Below are positions 1-7,292 of a stretch of DNA of 64,000 bases, piece after piece. The notes under the pieces are model-generated. The model made no database searches, was not told the origin of the DNA, and saw only the letters and a list, made by a program, of their open reading frames with translations. The stretch comes from Candidatus Iainarchaeum sp. (GTDB lineage: Archaea; B1Sed10-29; WALL01), in contig JAGMCR010000002.1 of assembly GCA_023129115.1 (NCBI GenBank), positions 62,001 through 126,000 of the forward strand. Direction: 5' to 3'. The position numbers and the translations under genes are program-made. Numbering within the stretch: the stretch's first letter is position 1; each line of letters begins with the position of its first letter.

Positions 1-603
1 AATCCCAAGCAGGATTGGGGACGGCTGGCTCGCCGGCAGCAGGAACATGGAAAAGAACACGACTATGCACGAGAGCAGCAGCCCGATTGTAAGCGCGGAC
101 GCGCCGCGCCAGAACATCAGCACGTCGCCCGTGACTGTCCCGAGCGACGACGTAGTGATTGGCCTCAGCAATGGCGCGATTATCATGGCGCCGATGACCA
201 CGATGGGGCTGTCCTGCAGCAAGCCAAACGCGGCCAGCAATCCCGACAGCACGCAGAGAATGATGTACGTCATGTCTATTGACGATGACTCGTACGCATG
301 CGCCTTTAATTCCTCGACCGGGACCCGCCTCTCTTCCTTCCCCTCTTTCTCGACCTGCGCGAAGGGCTCCTCGGCCTTCCAAATCCGTATGTCGGGCTGG
401 ATGTGCTTCTTGTCCTCGTACTCCGAAATGCTCTTGATTATCGCGTCCACGGCGCTTTCCTTGGCCGTTATTGAGACGAGTTCGCGGTTGATGCCGGGGC
501 CGTGCGACTCCAGAATTATGACGTCGCTTGCGCCGGCCTTTTCCGCGCGGAAGGCGACCCATTTGCCCTTGCCCTTGGGCACAGCCACCTCTATTTTCCT
601 CAT
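1..603 (-). CDS. DUF389-family hydrophobic protein (partial)
   Basis: The frame is open from an ATG at 603 to the first base of the window (201 codons), so the C-terminal part lies outside. About 115 soluble residues (start MRKIEVAVPKGKGK) are followed by hydrophobic helices. The motif DSPIVVIGAMIIAPLLRPI is typical of the DUF389/TIGR00341 membrane proteins, whose function is unknown. The helicase gene next door ends only 33 bases upstream and is on the same strand, so co-transcription is likely. Family assignment is fairly sure; role unknown. Confidence 0.8.
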   Translation of the reverse strand, partial: MRKIEVAVPKGKGKWVAFRAEKAGASDVIILESHGPGINRELVSITAKESAVDAIIKSISEYEDKKHIQPDIRIWKAEEPFAQVEKEGKEERRVPVEELKAHAYESSSIDMTYIILCVLSGLLAAFGLLQDSPIVVIGAMIIAPLLRPITTSSLGTVTGDVLMFWRGASALTIGLLLSCIVVFFSMFLLPASQPSPILLGI

Positions 604-636
604 TGCAGCAGAATAACCATCAGCGGTTTAAAAGCC

Positions 637-2469
637 TTATTGCTTGAAGAACTCGCCCACGCAGTACGCTGGGTCCCTCGTCAGCACCAAGTCCATGTCC
701 TGGGGGAAGCACTTGGCGTAATTCGCCCACTTGAACCGCTCGTCCAGGAACACAATCGCGCCCCGGTCGTCCTCGTTCCGGATTACCCTTCCCGCGGCCT
801 GAATCGCCCTGTTCATCGCGGGGTACAAGTACCCGTAGTTCCACCCCGCGCCGAACTTGTACTCGTAGTACTCGACCAGCGCCTGCGTCTCGAGCCCCCA
901 CTCCGCGAGCGGCACCCCCACGACCACGGCAGCCATCAAGTCCCTCCCGGGATAGTCGATGCCTTCTGCGAAAGACCCCCCGGCCACCGCGCACAACACG
1001 GCCCCGAAGTGCCTGCTCTCCCGGAACTGCGCGAGCAACTGCGCCGCCTGTGTTGGCGTGCTCCTCTCCTTCTGCGAGTAAACGGGCTTGTTGGGCTTGA
1101 AATTGAACAAGACTTCCCTCATCACGCGGTACGACGGGAAGAAAACAGCAACATTCCCAGGCACCGTGTCCACTACTTTCGTTACTTCGCCGGCAATCTT
1201 CTGGTACTGCTCGTCGCTCCGCTTCGCGTACCTCGTCGTCACGGAATCGCTAATAATGTTAACCCGGTTCTCCCTCGGGAACGGCGACTCGTACTGCCGC
1301 ATTTCGGTCCTCTCCTCCTCGAACCCAAGCAAGTCCTTGTACATCTCGAGTGGCGTTAATGTCCCGCTCATCGCAATTACCGAGTGCGCTTCCTTAAGGA
1401 TGCCCCCCGTGGCGACTCCCGCGTCCATGCAGTTGTGGTGCACTCCCCGCGCGTTGCTCATGCGCAAATACTCCTGTGACTCGACGGGCCACATCGAGAG
1501 GAACGAGTGAATCGCGAGGCACGCCGACCGCATCCTGTTTGTGGTCTCCAAATAGTCATTGCCGAGCGCCTTCAATTCCTCAAGGTCGTCCTCGTCCCAT
1601 GTTGGCAAGGCATTTTGCTTAATCACTTGCGGCTCTTTCTTCGCGAGTGCCTCGGTATCGCGCTTCAATTTCTCAAGCTTTTTCTTCAGTGGCGACTTCA
1701 GCAACCCTGCTTCTTTTATCGCCCTCTTGAGCGTGAACGGCGCCAGCGAGTGGCTGAGTATGCTCCTTATCCTCTCGCTTGCGTTCTGTGCCTCGTCAAC
1801 AATGATTATGGAGTCCTCGAGCTTTTTGCCGACTTTTTTCATGAACGCCCCGGCGATGTGGGGGTACAGCACGTGAAAATAGTCGCACACGATGACGCTG
1901 CTCTGCCTCGCGATTTGCATTGCGGTCTCGTACGCGCAGAGCGCGTGCTTTTTCCCGCCGTACTTGAACTCGGCGCATTCCTGGACGAGCTCGTTGTTGC
2001 TCTTGACCGTGCCATAGTTTTCCATTATCTTTTGCAGCGCCAGTCCCGCGGCGTCCTTCTGCCGCTTTGTGTTCCCCTTCGCATTATTATAATACTGGCA
2101 CGCCTCGTTCTTCCTGCGCCTCGCACAAATTTCGTAAAAGCTGTGGTGGTCTGCTGCCTCAAGAATCGGGTCGACGCAAGTGTACTTCCTGCCCACAATA
2201 TCCGCGGCCGTGAACTGCAGCTTGTTTTTCTCGGCGAGCGCCTTTATTTCGTCGACAGCGATTTTGTGCTGGCTGATTTTTGGCGTAAGGAAAAAAACGG
2301 CTTTATTTTCCTCTAATGCATAAGTAATCGCCGGGGAAAGAACGGCAGCCGTCTTGCCAATTCCCGTCGGGGCGTGCACAAGCAAGTGCTTCCGCTCGCT
2401 GACGCACTTGTAGACGTCGCCTATCATCTCTTTCTGGTGCGGCCGTGGCCGCTCGTGCGAAAAGAACAT
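637..2469 (-). CDS. XPD/Rad3-type Fe-S DNA helicase
   Basis: 610 residues, the usual size for archaeal XPD, a 5'-3' superfamily 2 helicase of DNA repair. Walker A is APTGIGKT (K39), the Walker B/DEAH position is DEAQ (225-228). Between them lie cysteines C98, C115, C124, C165 and C178, four of which should bind the 4Fe-4S cluster of this family. The C-terminal half has the GRxIRNEDDRG-type motif VI (AAGRVIRNEDDRG). A TATA-like CTTTTATATG (about 2497-2508) lies 30-odd bases upstream of the ATG. XPD versus DinG-like is not fully resolved, but the Fe-S pattern and length favour XPD. Confidence 0.88.
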   Translation of the reverse strand: MFFSHERPRPHQKEMIGDVYKCVSERKHLLVHAPTGIGKTAAVLSPAITYALEENKAVFFLTPKISQHKIAVDEIKALAEKNKLQFTAADIVGRKYTCVDPILEAADHHSFYEICARRRKNEACQYYNNAKGNTKRQKDAAGLALQKIMENYGTVKSNNELVQECAEFKYGGKKHALCAYETAMQIARQSSVIVCDYFHVLYPHIAGAFMKKVGKKLEDSIIIVDEAQNASERIRSILSHSLAPFTLKRAIKEAGLLKSPLKKKLEKLKRDTEALAKKEPQVIKQNALPTWDEDDLEELKALGNDYLETTNRMRSACLAIHSFLSMWPVESQEYLRMSNARGVHHNCMDAGVATGGILKEAHSVIAMSGTLTPLEMYKDLLGFEEERTEMRQYESPFPRENRVNIISDSVTTRYAKRSDEQYQKIAGEVTKVVDTVPGNVAVFFPSYRVMREVLFNFKPNKPVYSQKERSTPTQAAQLLAQFRESRHFGAVLCAVAGGSFAEGIDYPGRDLMAAVVVGVPLAEWGLETQALVEYYEYKFGAGWNYGYLYPAMNRAIQAAGRVIRNEDDRGAIVFLDERFKWANYAKCFPQDMDLVLTRDPAYCVGEFFKQ

Positions 2470-2563
2470 TGCTCCCCACTAATTATACTCCATTAGCATA
2501 TAAAAGCCAGTAGTTACGGCTTGCCGAGAAAGCTTTTAAACCCCGCGGGCAATAATTATTCAG

Positions 2564-3169
2564 GTGGTTTTGGTGGAGAAAGACGAGCGCCGGGAAATGG
2601 AAAACAGGTTCCTTACATTGCACATAATCGACATGCTGCACGAGGCCGAACGCGACAAGAAACAGGAGCCTTTTGTCGAGGAGGTCCTGGAGCGCATGGC
2701 TTCGCTCGGCAAGATGGCGGACAGGCCCCGCAGCATGAGTGTGAATGAGATGTTTTACCATGCCCTGAATGGCATGACTGCGGAGGGAAAGGAAAACGAC
2801 CCACACTTCAGGAAGGCAGCGGTTATGTTCAACGACCTCTTCCAGAGGACGCCAAAAATTGAGAGCGGCATAAACTACTGGAGCGACAAAGACCTCGAGG
2901 AAAAGTTCAACGAAAAGCATGCGGACGTCAAGGAAAAAATGCCCAAAATGGCCGAGGGCCCCTATCAAAACTGGAGCCCCCAAATTGAGGGGCACTTGGA
3001 CCGGATTTATGCCCGGGCGAAAAAGCACGGATTGTACGGCCACAGCCAGGCGTTCCACAAGGCATTCGTCGGCACGCTGAAGGAAGTCGGCAAGGCAAAC
3101 GTCAGCGGCGGCTGGAAGCCAAAAGTATCAAAGCCAAAAGTCATTCCCAAGTCCCACGCCAAGAAGTAA
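2564..3169 (+). CDS. Hypothetical protein, soluble, helical
   Basis: 201 residues, rich in Lys and Glu, no signal peptide, no transmembrane segment and no motif I recognise. It ends in a basic tail (KVSKPKVIPKSHAKK). The GTG start at 2564 is 26 bases after a TATA-like CTTTTAAAC (about 2533-2541), which fits a leaderless transcript; it is divergent from the XPD helicase. Convergent with the toxin-antitoxin operon that follows. Function unknown. Confidence 0.65.
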   Translation: MVLVEKDERREMENRFLTLHIIDMLHEAERDKKQEPFVEEVLERMASLGKMADRPRSMSVNEMFYHALNGMTAEGKENDPHFRKAAVMFNDLFQRTPKIESGINYWSDKDLEEKFNEKHADVKEKMPKMAEGPYQNWSPQIEGHLDRIYARAKKHGLYGHSQAFHKAFVGTLKEVGKANVSGGWKPKVSKPKVIPKSHAKK

Positions 3170-3193
3170 CATACTTCCTGAACACTTCCCTGC

Positions 3194-3316
3194 TCAAAAC
3201 TCAAACAAGTCCCTCGCGTCACTCCAGTCTTTGAGGGCGTGCTTCTTCGGGTACTCCCCCCACTCTTTGTTTGCCTCCAAGCAACTGCTGGCGGCACTCG
3301 GCGTGTATTCTCGCAT
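3194..3316 (-). CDS. Small ORF (40 aa) behind a toxin-antitoxin pair
   Basis: ATG at 3316, 10 bases after the stop of the zinc-finger antitoxin gene, same strand. The product begins MREYTPSAASSCLEANKEW and ends DWSDARDLFEF; Trp- and acid-rich, no recognised domain. Tight spacing suggests it is the third gene of the operon. It could also be a chance ORF, because it is only 40 codons. Confidence 0.4.
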   Translation of the reverse strand: MREYTPSAASSCLEANKEWGEYPKKHALKDWSDARDLFEF

Positions 3317-3326
3317 TACACGACAC

Positions 3327-3680
3327 CTACGCAACGACTTCCACGACGAATTCTTTGGGGTCCTTCACCCGCAACTCTACTTCAGTGGCCTTCGTGAGGT
3401 GGAGTGTCCTGGCTATGTCAGCCGGAATCCGGAGAACAAGCGACCTGCCGCTCTCGCTCAAGTGCCTCCGCAGGCTCACTTGCTGCAGGTGAATTCCCTC
3501 CATCAACTTGTCAACCTTCTTCATCTGCTCAGGTGTGAAAAGCTCCTGCTTGCACTTAGGGCAATACTGGACTTCCACGTCCCTCAAAATAACTTTCCCG
3601 TCGTAAAAATCAACCGTGGTTTTGGAACTAACCAATTCACCGTTGCACACGGGGCATTTCTCACTCCACTTCTTTTTCAT
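3327..3680 (-). CDS. YgiT-type zinc finger / AbrB-like antitoxin
   Basis: 117 residues. The N-terminal half has two CxxC pairs (CPVCNGEL near residue 9 and YCPKCKQELFT near 39), the YgiT/MqsA-type zinc-binding domain. The C-terminal half (SGRSLVLRIPADIARTLHL...EVELRVKDPKEFVVEV) looks like a SpoVT/AbrB swapped-hairpin DNA-binding domain. The start overlaps the end of the upstream toxin-like gene by 20 bases. Combination and context say antitoxin and autorepressor of the operon; partner specificity is inferred. Confidence 0.75.
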   Translation of the reverse strand: MKKKWSEKCPVCNGELVSSKTTVDFYDGKVILRDVEVQYCPKCKQELFTPEQMKKVDKLMEGIHLQQVSLRRHLSESGRSLVLRIPADIARTLHLTKATEVELRVKDPKEFVVEVVA

Positions 3681-3945
3681 AAGCCTCCCTTTCCCATCTC
3701 TTGCTTTCCCAACAACTCTTGATGACCAACACTTTTTTCACGAGCACACTCAACGTCAAACACTTCTGGCCCAGCTTGCACACGGTCCGGACCTTGCTGC
3801 CGTCCTGCGAATCCGGGAATGAAACACCTTTCACCAAAGCATTCTTGACGTCACTCTGCGTGAAATTCCGTTCCTTCAGCCGCTTCAGGGCATGACGCGT
3901 GATGAAAAACCTGCCCTGTCTTGCCAAGCGCCCGATTTCATCCAT
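3661..3945 (-). CDS. DUF4258 family putative mRNA interferase toxin
   Basis: 94 residues. The N-terminal sequence FFITRHALKRLKERNFTQ matches the His/Arg-rich start of DUF4258 proteins, a RelE-fold family often paired with YgiT zinc-finger antitoxins, which is exactly the next gene. A TATA-like TTTTTATAC (about 3976-3985) lies upstream on this strand; the promoter is divergent from the ribbon-helix-helix gene at 4026. RNA cleavage is inferred from the family. Confidence 0.75.
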   Translation of the reverse strand: MDEIGRLARQGRFFITRHALKRLKERNFTQSDVKNALVKGVSFPDSQDGSKVRTVCKLGQKCLTLSVLVKKVLVIKSCWESKRWEREAYEKEVE

Positions 3946-4004
3946 TTTTCATCACACAATGTTATTACAAATGGTGTATAAAAAGCTTTTGCTCAAAAAC
4001 TATT

Positions 4005-4022
4005 TATATGCGTTTGCATATA
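4005..4022. promoter_or_regulatory. Inverted repeat operator at RHH gene promoter
   Basis: TATATGC and GCATATA form a perfect 7-bp inverted repeat with a 4-base spacer. It overlaps the TATA box and start region of the ribbon-helix-helix gene at 4026, so it is a plausible site for that protein to repress itself. Confidence 0.5.
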
Positions 4023-4025
4023 ACA

Positions 4026-4310
4026 ATGGATATGGCGAAGACTGCTGTTTTGCCTCCCATCAAAATTGGGAGGCAGATGCTTGAGAGGCTTGACGAGCTC
4101 GTGGAAAAAGGGAGCTACAGGAGCCGGAGCGACGCGGTCAGGCACGCGATTGCGTTTATTGTGCGGGACTACGAGGCTTCTATGAAGGTGAGGGAAGAGG
4201 CAGTGCAGATGGTCAGGAAAGCAAGGAAAGAGATTGACGAGGAGTGCTTGAAGGAAGCCGGCGGCGACGAAGAAAAGGCCTGGGAAATTTTTATCAAGAA
4301 ATACACCTAA
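4026..4310 (+). CDS. Ribbon-helix-helix (CopG-like) regulator
   Basis: 94 residues. The first 45 (LPPIKIGRQMLERLDELVEK, then YRSRSDAVRHAIAFIV) have the beta-strand, helix, turn, helix pattern of CopG/RHH DNA-binding proteins. An acidic helical tail follows. TATA TATTTATA (4001-4008) is about 25 bases before the second ATG at 4032, which may be the true leaderless start. Without an obvious toxin immediately downstream, it may be a solitary regulator or an orphan antitoxin. Confidence 0.75.
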   Translation: MDMAKTAVLPPIKIGRQMLERLDELVEKGSYRSRSDAVRHAIAFIVRDYEASMKVREEAVQMVRKARKEIDEECLKEAGGDEEKAWEIFIKKYT

Positions 4311-4398
4311 ACAAGCTCTTCCAACAGTTTTGTTTTCATTTCTGAGAACGCGGCCTCGTACAATGCATTGTCGTCAGTGACAAAATCCCCCACCACCG

Positions 4399-4443
4399 TT
4401 TACCACTACATATTCACAAAGCTATCGATTTTGTAGTGGTAAA
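4399..4443. repeat. 12-bp inverted repeat with 21-base loop between convergent genes
   Basis: TTTACCACTACA at 4399-4410 is the exact reverse complement of TGTAGTGGTAAA at 4432-4443. It sits between the convergent ends of the RHH gene and nreA, so it may act as a two-way terminator; it may also be the footprint of a small element. No gene is convincing in the rest of 4311-4464. Confidence 0.5.
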
Positions 4444-4464
4444 TCCCCTTAAATAAAGAAAAGC

Positions 4465-5664
4465 CTACGCATTGACGAGGTATTTCCTCATTACTTCGCG
4501 AGACCTGAAGCGATGCAATAATTCTGAATGTGGCTCCCAACCGTGTTTCAGGGGCGTTCTCGTGCTTATCTCTTCCAACATCTCTTTCAAAGTGGCAAAC
4601 TTCGTTGGTTTGGTGGTTATTGTATTCCTGACTGTTTCGCGTATTACCCAAACCCCAACCGGCGTCCAATAATCCGGAGTAATCTCCCTGAACACAATCA
4701 CGCCCGCCTGCCGCTTGATTTTCTTCAAGTGCTCCAATACCCCGAGCCGCGCCGCGTAATACGCGCCCGTAACGCTGTCCGCGTACTTCTTCCGGCCCTC
4801 GTACGGCTCCCAGTCCCTCGCGAACTCGGGGTCCGCCGTGCTGTCCAGCCAAATGTTCCCCGGCATCCACGCCTCCACGTTCTCGAAACACCAATTCCCC
4901 GGGACTAGTAATACTTCAAAATGGTTCCCGAGGTACGTGCTCGCGAACAGCAAGTGCTCGTCCAGCTCCCGGAACTCTTTCACTTCCTCAATCATCTGCT
5001 TGCCAATCGTGTCGTCCGTCGCAGTGATGCTCCACCGCGTCGGCACCATTTTCTTGTCAATCCCAAGCAACCCAACCGACATAATCTTGGACAACTGGCT
5101 GACCGCCACGTCCTTGTCGTACATTTTCTGGATTTGCTCCGCCGCCTTCAATTCGTCGCTCACGACGGCGTCGACTTTTCGCGGAATCCTCGCGTTCTCC
5201 GTGGTCCGGAACTTTTCGAGCACACCGGTCTGGCCGAACGGCGCGCTCGTCGAGTCAAAAGAAGGCATCGCGCTTACCCGCGAGAACGTTGCTTCGGTGT
5301 CCACGGCGCGCACGCTCATCGAAATGTCCTGCATCTCCATTAAATCGCGAGAAGGATTAGTCGCGTAGACAGAAAGCGGCTCCTTCGTCCGCACCAAGCG
5401 GTACCGCATCTCCACGAGCTTCTCAAGGGGCGTGCCGTACCACTCCTCGGGCGAGTCGCTCACGTGCCCATAAGGCGAAATCATGGGCCCCGCCTGCACG
5501 CGTGGGTAGCCGTACCTCCCCACAAACACGCTCGGCGACTCGCCGGAAACCTCTTTTTTAATAGGCTTCAATTTCCCGAGCGCCTTGGCCTTCTCCACGC
5601 GCGGGCACACTGGCTTGCCGCACAAAAACCGAGTCCCCTTGCACTTGACACAAAGACTCTGCAC
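4465..5664 (-). CDS. nreA: NreA-like DNA repair protein
   Basis: 399 residues from a GTG at 5664, which lies about 26 bases after a T-rich TATA-like element; the open frame extends further upstream but without a better start. N-terminal zinc-type cysteines (LCVKCKGTRFLCGKPVCP) are followed by the hallmark SPSVFVGRYGYPRVQAGPM of the archaeal Nre (DUF650/DUF651) family, linked to DNA-damage response with PCNA. The C-terminal domain (TPDYWTPVGVWVIRETVRN) is also present. I do not see an obvious PCNA-binding motif at the C-terminus. Confidence 0.88.
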   Translation of the reverse strand: MQSLCVKCKGTRFLCGKPVCPRVEKAKALGKLKPIKKEVSGESPSVFVGRYGYPRVQAGPMISPYGHVSDSPEEWYGTPLEKLVEMRYRLVRTKEPLSVYATNPSRDLMEMQDISMSVRAVDTEATFSRVSAMPSFDSTSAPFGQTGVLEKFRTTENARIPRKVDAVVSDELKAAEQIQKMYDKDVAVSQLSKIMSVGLLGIDKKMVPTRWSITATDDTIGKQMIEEVKEFRELDEHLLFASTYLGNHFEVLLVPGNWCFENVEAWMPGNIWLDSTADPEFARDWEPYEGRKKYADSVTGAYYAARLGVLEHLKKIKRQAGVIVFREITPDYWTPVGVWVIRETVRNTITTKPTKFATLKEMLEEISTRTPLKHGWEPHSELLHRFRSREVMRKYLVNA

Positions 5665-5720
5665 ACTATCCGTTACGAAGGGCTGAATAAAAAAGCCCCC
5701 GGCTGTGGCTTGCCGAGGAG

Positions 5721-7229
5721 TTAGGGGCAGGTCCCCGACTGCGGCACCGTGCACTTGGCAGACGTGTACGTGTTCGATGAGCCCATTTGCGTGCCAGTGC
5801 AGTCAAAGTCCCACGAGTCCCACGCGCCACTGCTGCAGACCCTATTGTTGTTCAGCGTATTCGGCGGGCCACCGATAAAGATGCCGTACCAGTTGCTCTG
5901 CAGTACGTTGTCACTGTACGTGTTGCCGCCGGCGCGGTCCTCCACGCCCATTTGGTTGTGGTCTATGTTGTTGAGGCGCAGTGTCCCACCACTACTCCCC
6001 GCTCCAATCACGACGCCGGCGTTCCCGGAGTTCATGATGTCATTGTCGTCCAGCCGGAAATTTGGCACGCTTTCCAGCCGGATGCCATAAATATTATGCA
6101 TCGTGAACGAGTTGTGCATGAACTGTGGGCCCACTGCACCCGTCACGTAAGCACCGATTTGGTTGTTCGCGAAATTGCTGTCCTCCACCCGGGCATTGTT
6201 CCCCTGGATGTACACGCCGTAGTTGAACGACGTAACCACGCAATTCTTTATCCGGGCATTGGCGGCGCCACCCGTCACATATATCCCATTCCCCCCGCCA
6301 GAGCCACTCAGCTGCTTGTTGTTGCAGTTCAGCGTCGCGCCGCTGGACCCGCCCCCAAACCTAACGCCGTCCCCCGCAGTGCACGCCAGGTTGCTCGAAA
6401 GCGTGTAGTACCCGCCAGTTGTTATCTCGTACCCACACTCGCCAATAAGCAAGTGGCACATCCCACTGATTTCGACACCACACTCCGAATCGTCGCAGTC
6501 CGTGTCGCCGTCGCAGTCATTGTCCTTCCCGTCGAAGCACGTTTCTCCCGCCCCCATGCCCTCCGCAGCGCCGGGGTTGATTGCTGGGTCCGTGTCGTCG
6601 CAGTCCACGTCGCTCGTGTATCCATCGTCGTCGTTGTCGACGGGCACTTCGCACGCCGGGTGCGTGCTGCAGTCTTCTGTGTCTGCGCAGTCGATTTTGC
6701 CGTCGCAGTCATTGTCCTTTTCGTCCGTGCATACTTCTGTCGCGCCGGGGTGCACTGCTGAGTCACTGTCGTCGCAGTCTTTCTGCGGGTAAGTGCATTC
6801 ACCAGAGGCCGGGTCGCCGTAGCCGTCCCCGTCATTGTCACTGCACTCCTCTGGCTCCATTTCGCCGCTGACGCCCTCGACATAGTAGCTGCTCCCCCCT
6901 ATGTAGACGTCGTGCTTTTCGCCGCTCGCGTCAGTAAGCGAGCCCACGCGCTTGGCAGTGCCGGGAATGCTGTCCAGGCTCAATACGTGGCTGTCCCCTC
7001 CCTTTACCAGCTCGGCCGGCAGCGAGCCAGGGTCGTCGGCACTGAAGGGCGCGGAGTAAGACACGAGCTCCACCCCGTTCGTGGCGAACGTGTACTTGTC
7101 TTCTTCAACAACAGCCGCCGTCTTCGGCGCAGCCATTAGGGTGTTCGCAACAACCACGACGACTACGGCAATCGCGAGAATAGCCGCCAGTATTAGTAAA
7201 TATTCGAGAGAACCCTGTGCCTTTTTCAT
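5721..7229 (-). CDS. Class III signal peptide surface protein with Ca-binding and beta-helix regions
   Basis: 502 residues from ATG 7229. The N-terminus MKKAQGSLEYLLILAAILA is a class III signal peptide (cleaved before QGSLEY by the FlaK/EppA-type peptidase). Residues of about 130-240 hold several DNDGDGYGDP / DCDDSDSAVHPGATEVC repeats (MopE-type putative metal-binding motifs). The rest is a right-handed parallel beta-helix of the NosD kind with GIYV, GVYIQGN and GIFIGG turns. Probably an assembled or membrane-anchored extracellular protein. TATA GTTATATAG (about 7262-7272) precedes it. Its start is like that of the next gene upstream, so the two look like paralogous surface proteins. Confidence 0.8.
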   Translation of the reverse strand: MKKAQGSLEYLLILAAILAIAVVVVVVANTLMAAPKTAAVVEEDKYTFATNGVELVSYSAPFSADDPGSLPAELVKGGDSHVLSLDSIPGTAKRVGSLTDASGEKHDVYIGGSSYYVEGVSGEMEPEECSDNDGDGYGDPASGECTYPQKDCDDSDSAVHPGATEVCTDEKDNDCDGKIDCADTEDCSTHPACEVPVDNDDDGYTSDVDCDDTDPAINPGAAEGMGAGETCFDGKDNDCDGDTDCDDSECGVEISGMCHLLIGECGYEITTGGYYTLSSNLACTAGDGVRFGGGSSGATLNCNNKQLSGSGGGNGIYVTGGAANARIKNCVVTSFNYGVYIQGNNARVEDSNFANNQIGAYVTGAVGPQFMHNSFTMHNIYGIRLESVPNFRLDDNDIMNSGNAGVVIGAGSSGGTLRLNNIDHNQMGVEDRAGGNTYSDNVLQSNWYGIFIGGPPNTLNNNRVCSSGAWDSWDFDCTGTQMGSSNTYTSAKCTVPQSGTCP

Positions 7230-7292
7230 GCTTGCCACCCTAGGTTATCACTACTGAAAATAACTATATAACCCTTGGGGGTGGGTTAGGGC

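Noticed and set aside
502..1359. Long plus-strand ORF (285 codons)
   Set aside because: Arg/Pro/Leu-rich translation antisense to the XPD helicase; no start signal; shadow of a GC-rich gene.
4313..4400. 28-codon minus-strand ORF resembling a PIN C-terminus
   Set aside because: Too short, no ribosome site, similarity of a few residues only.
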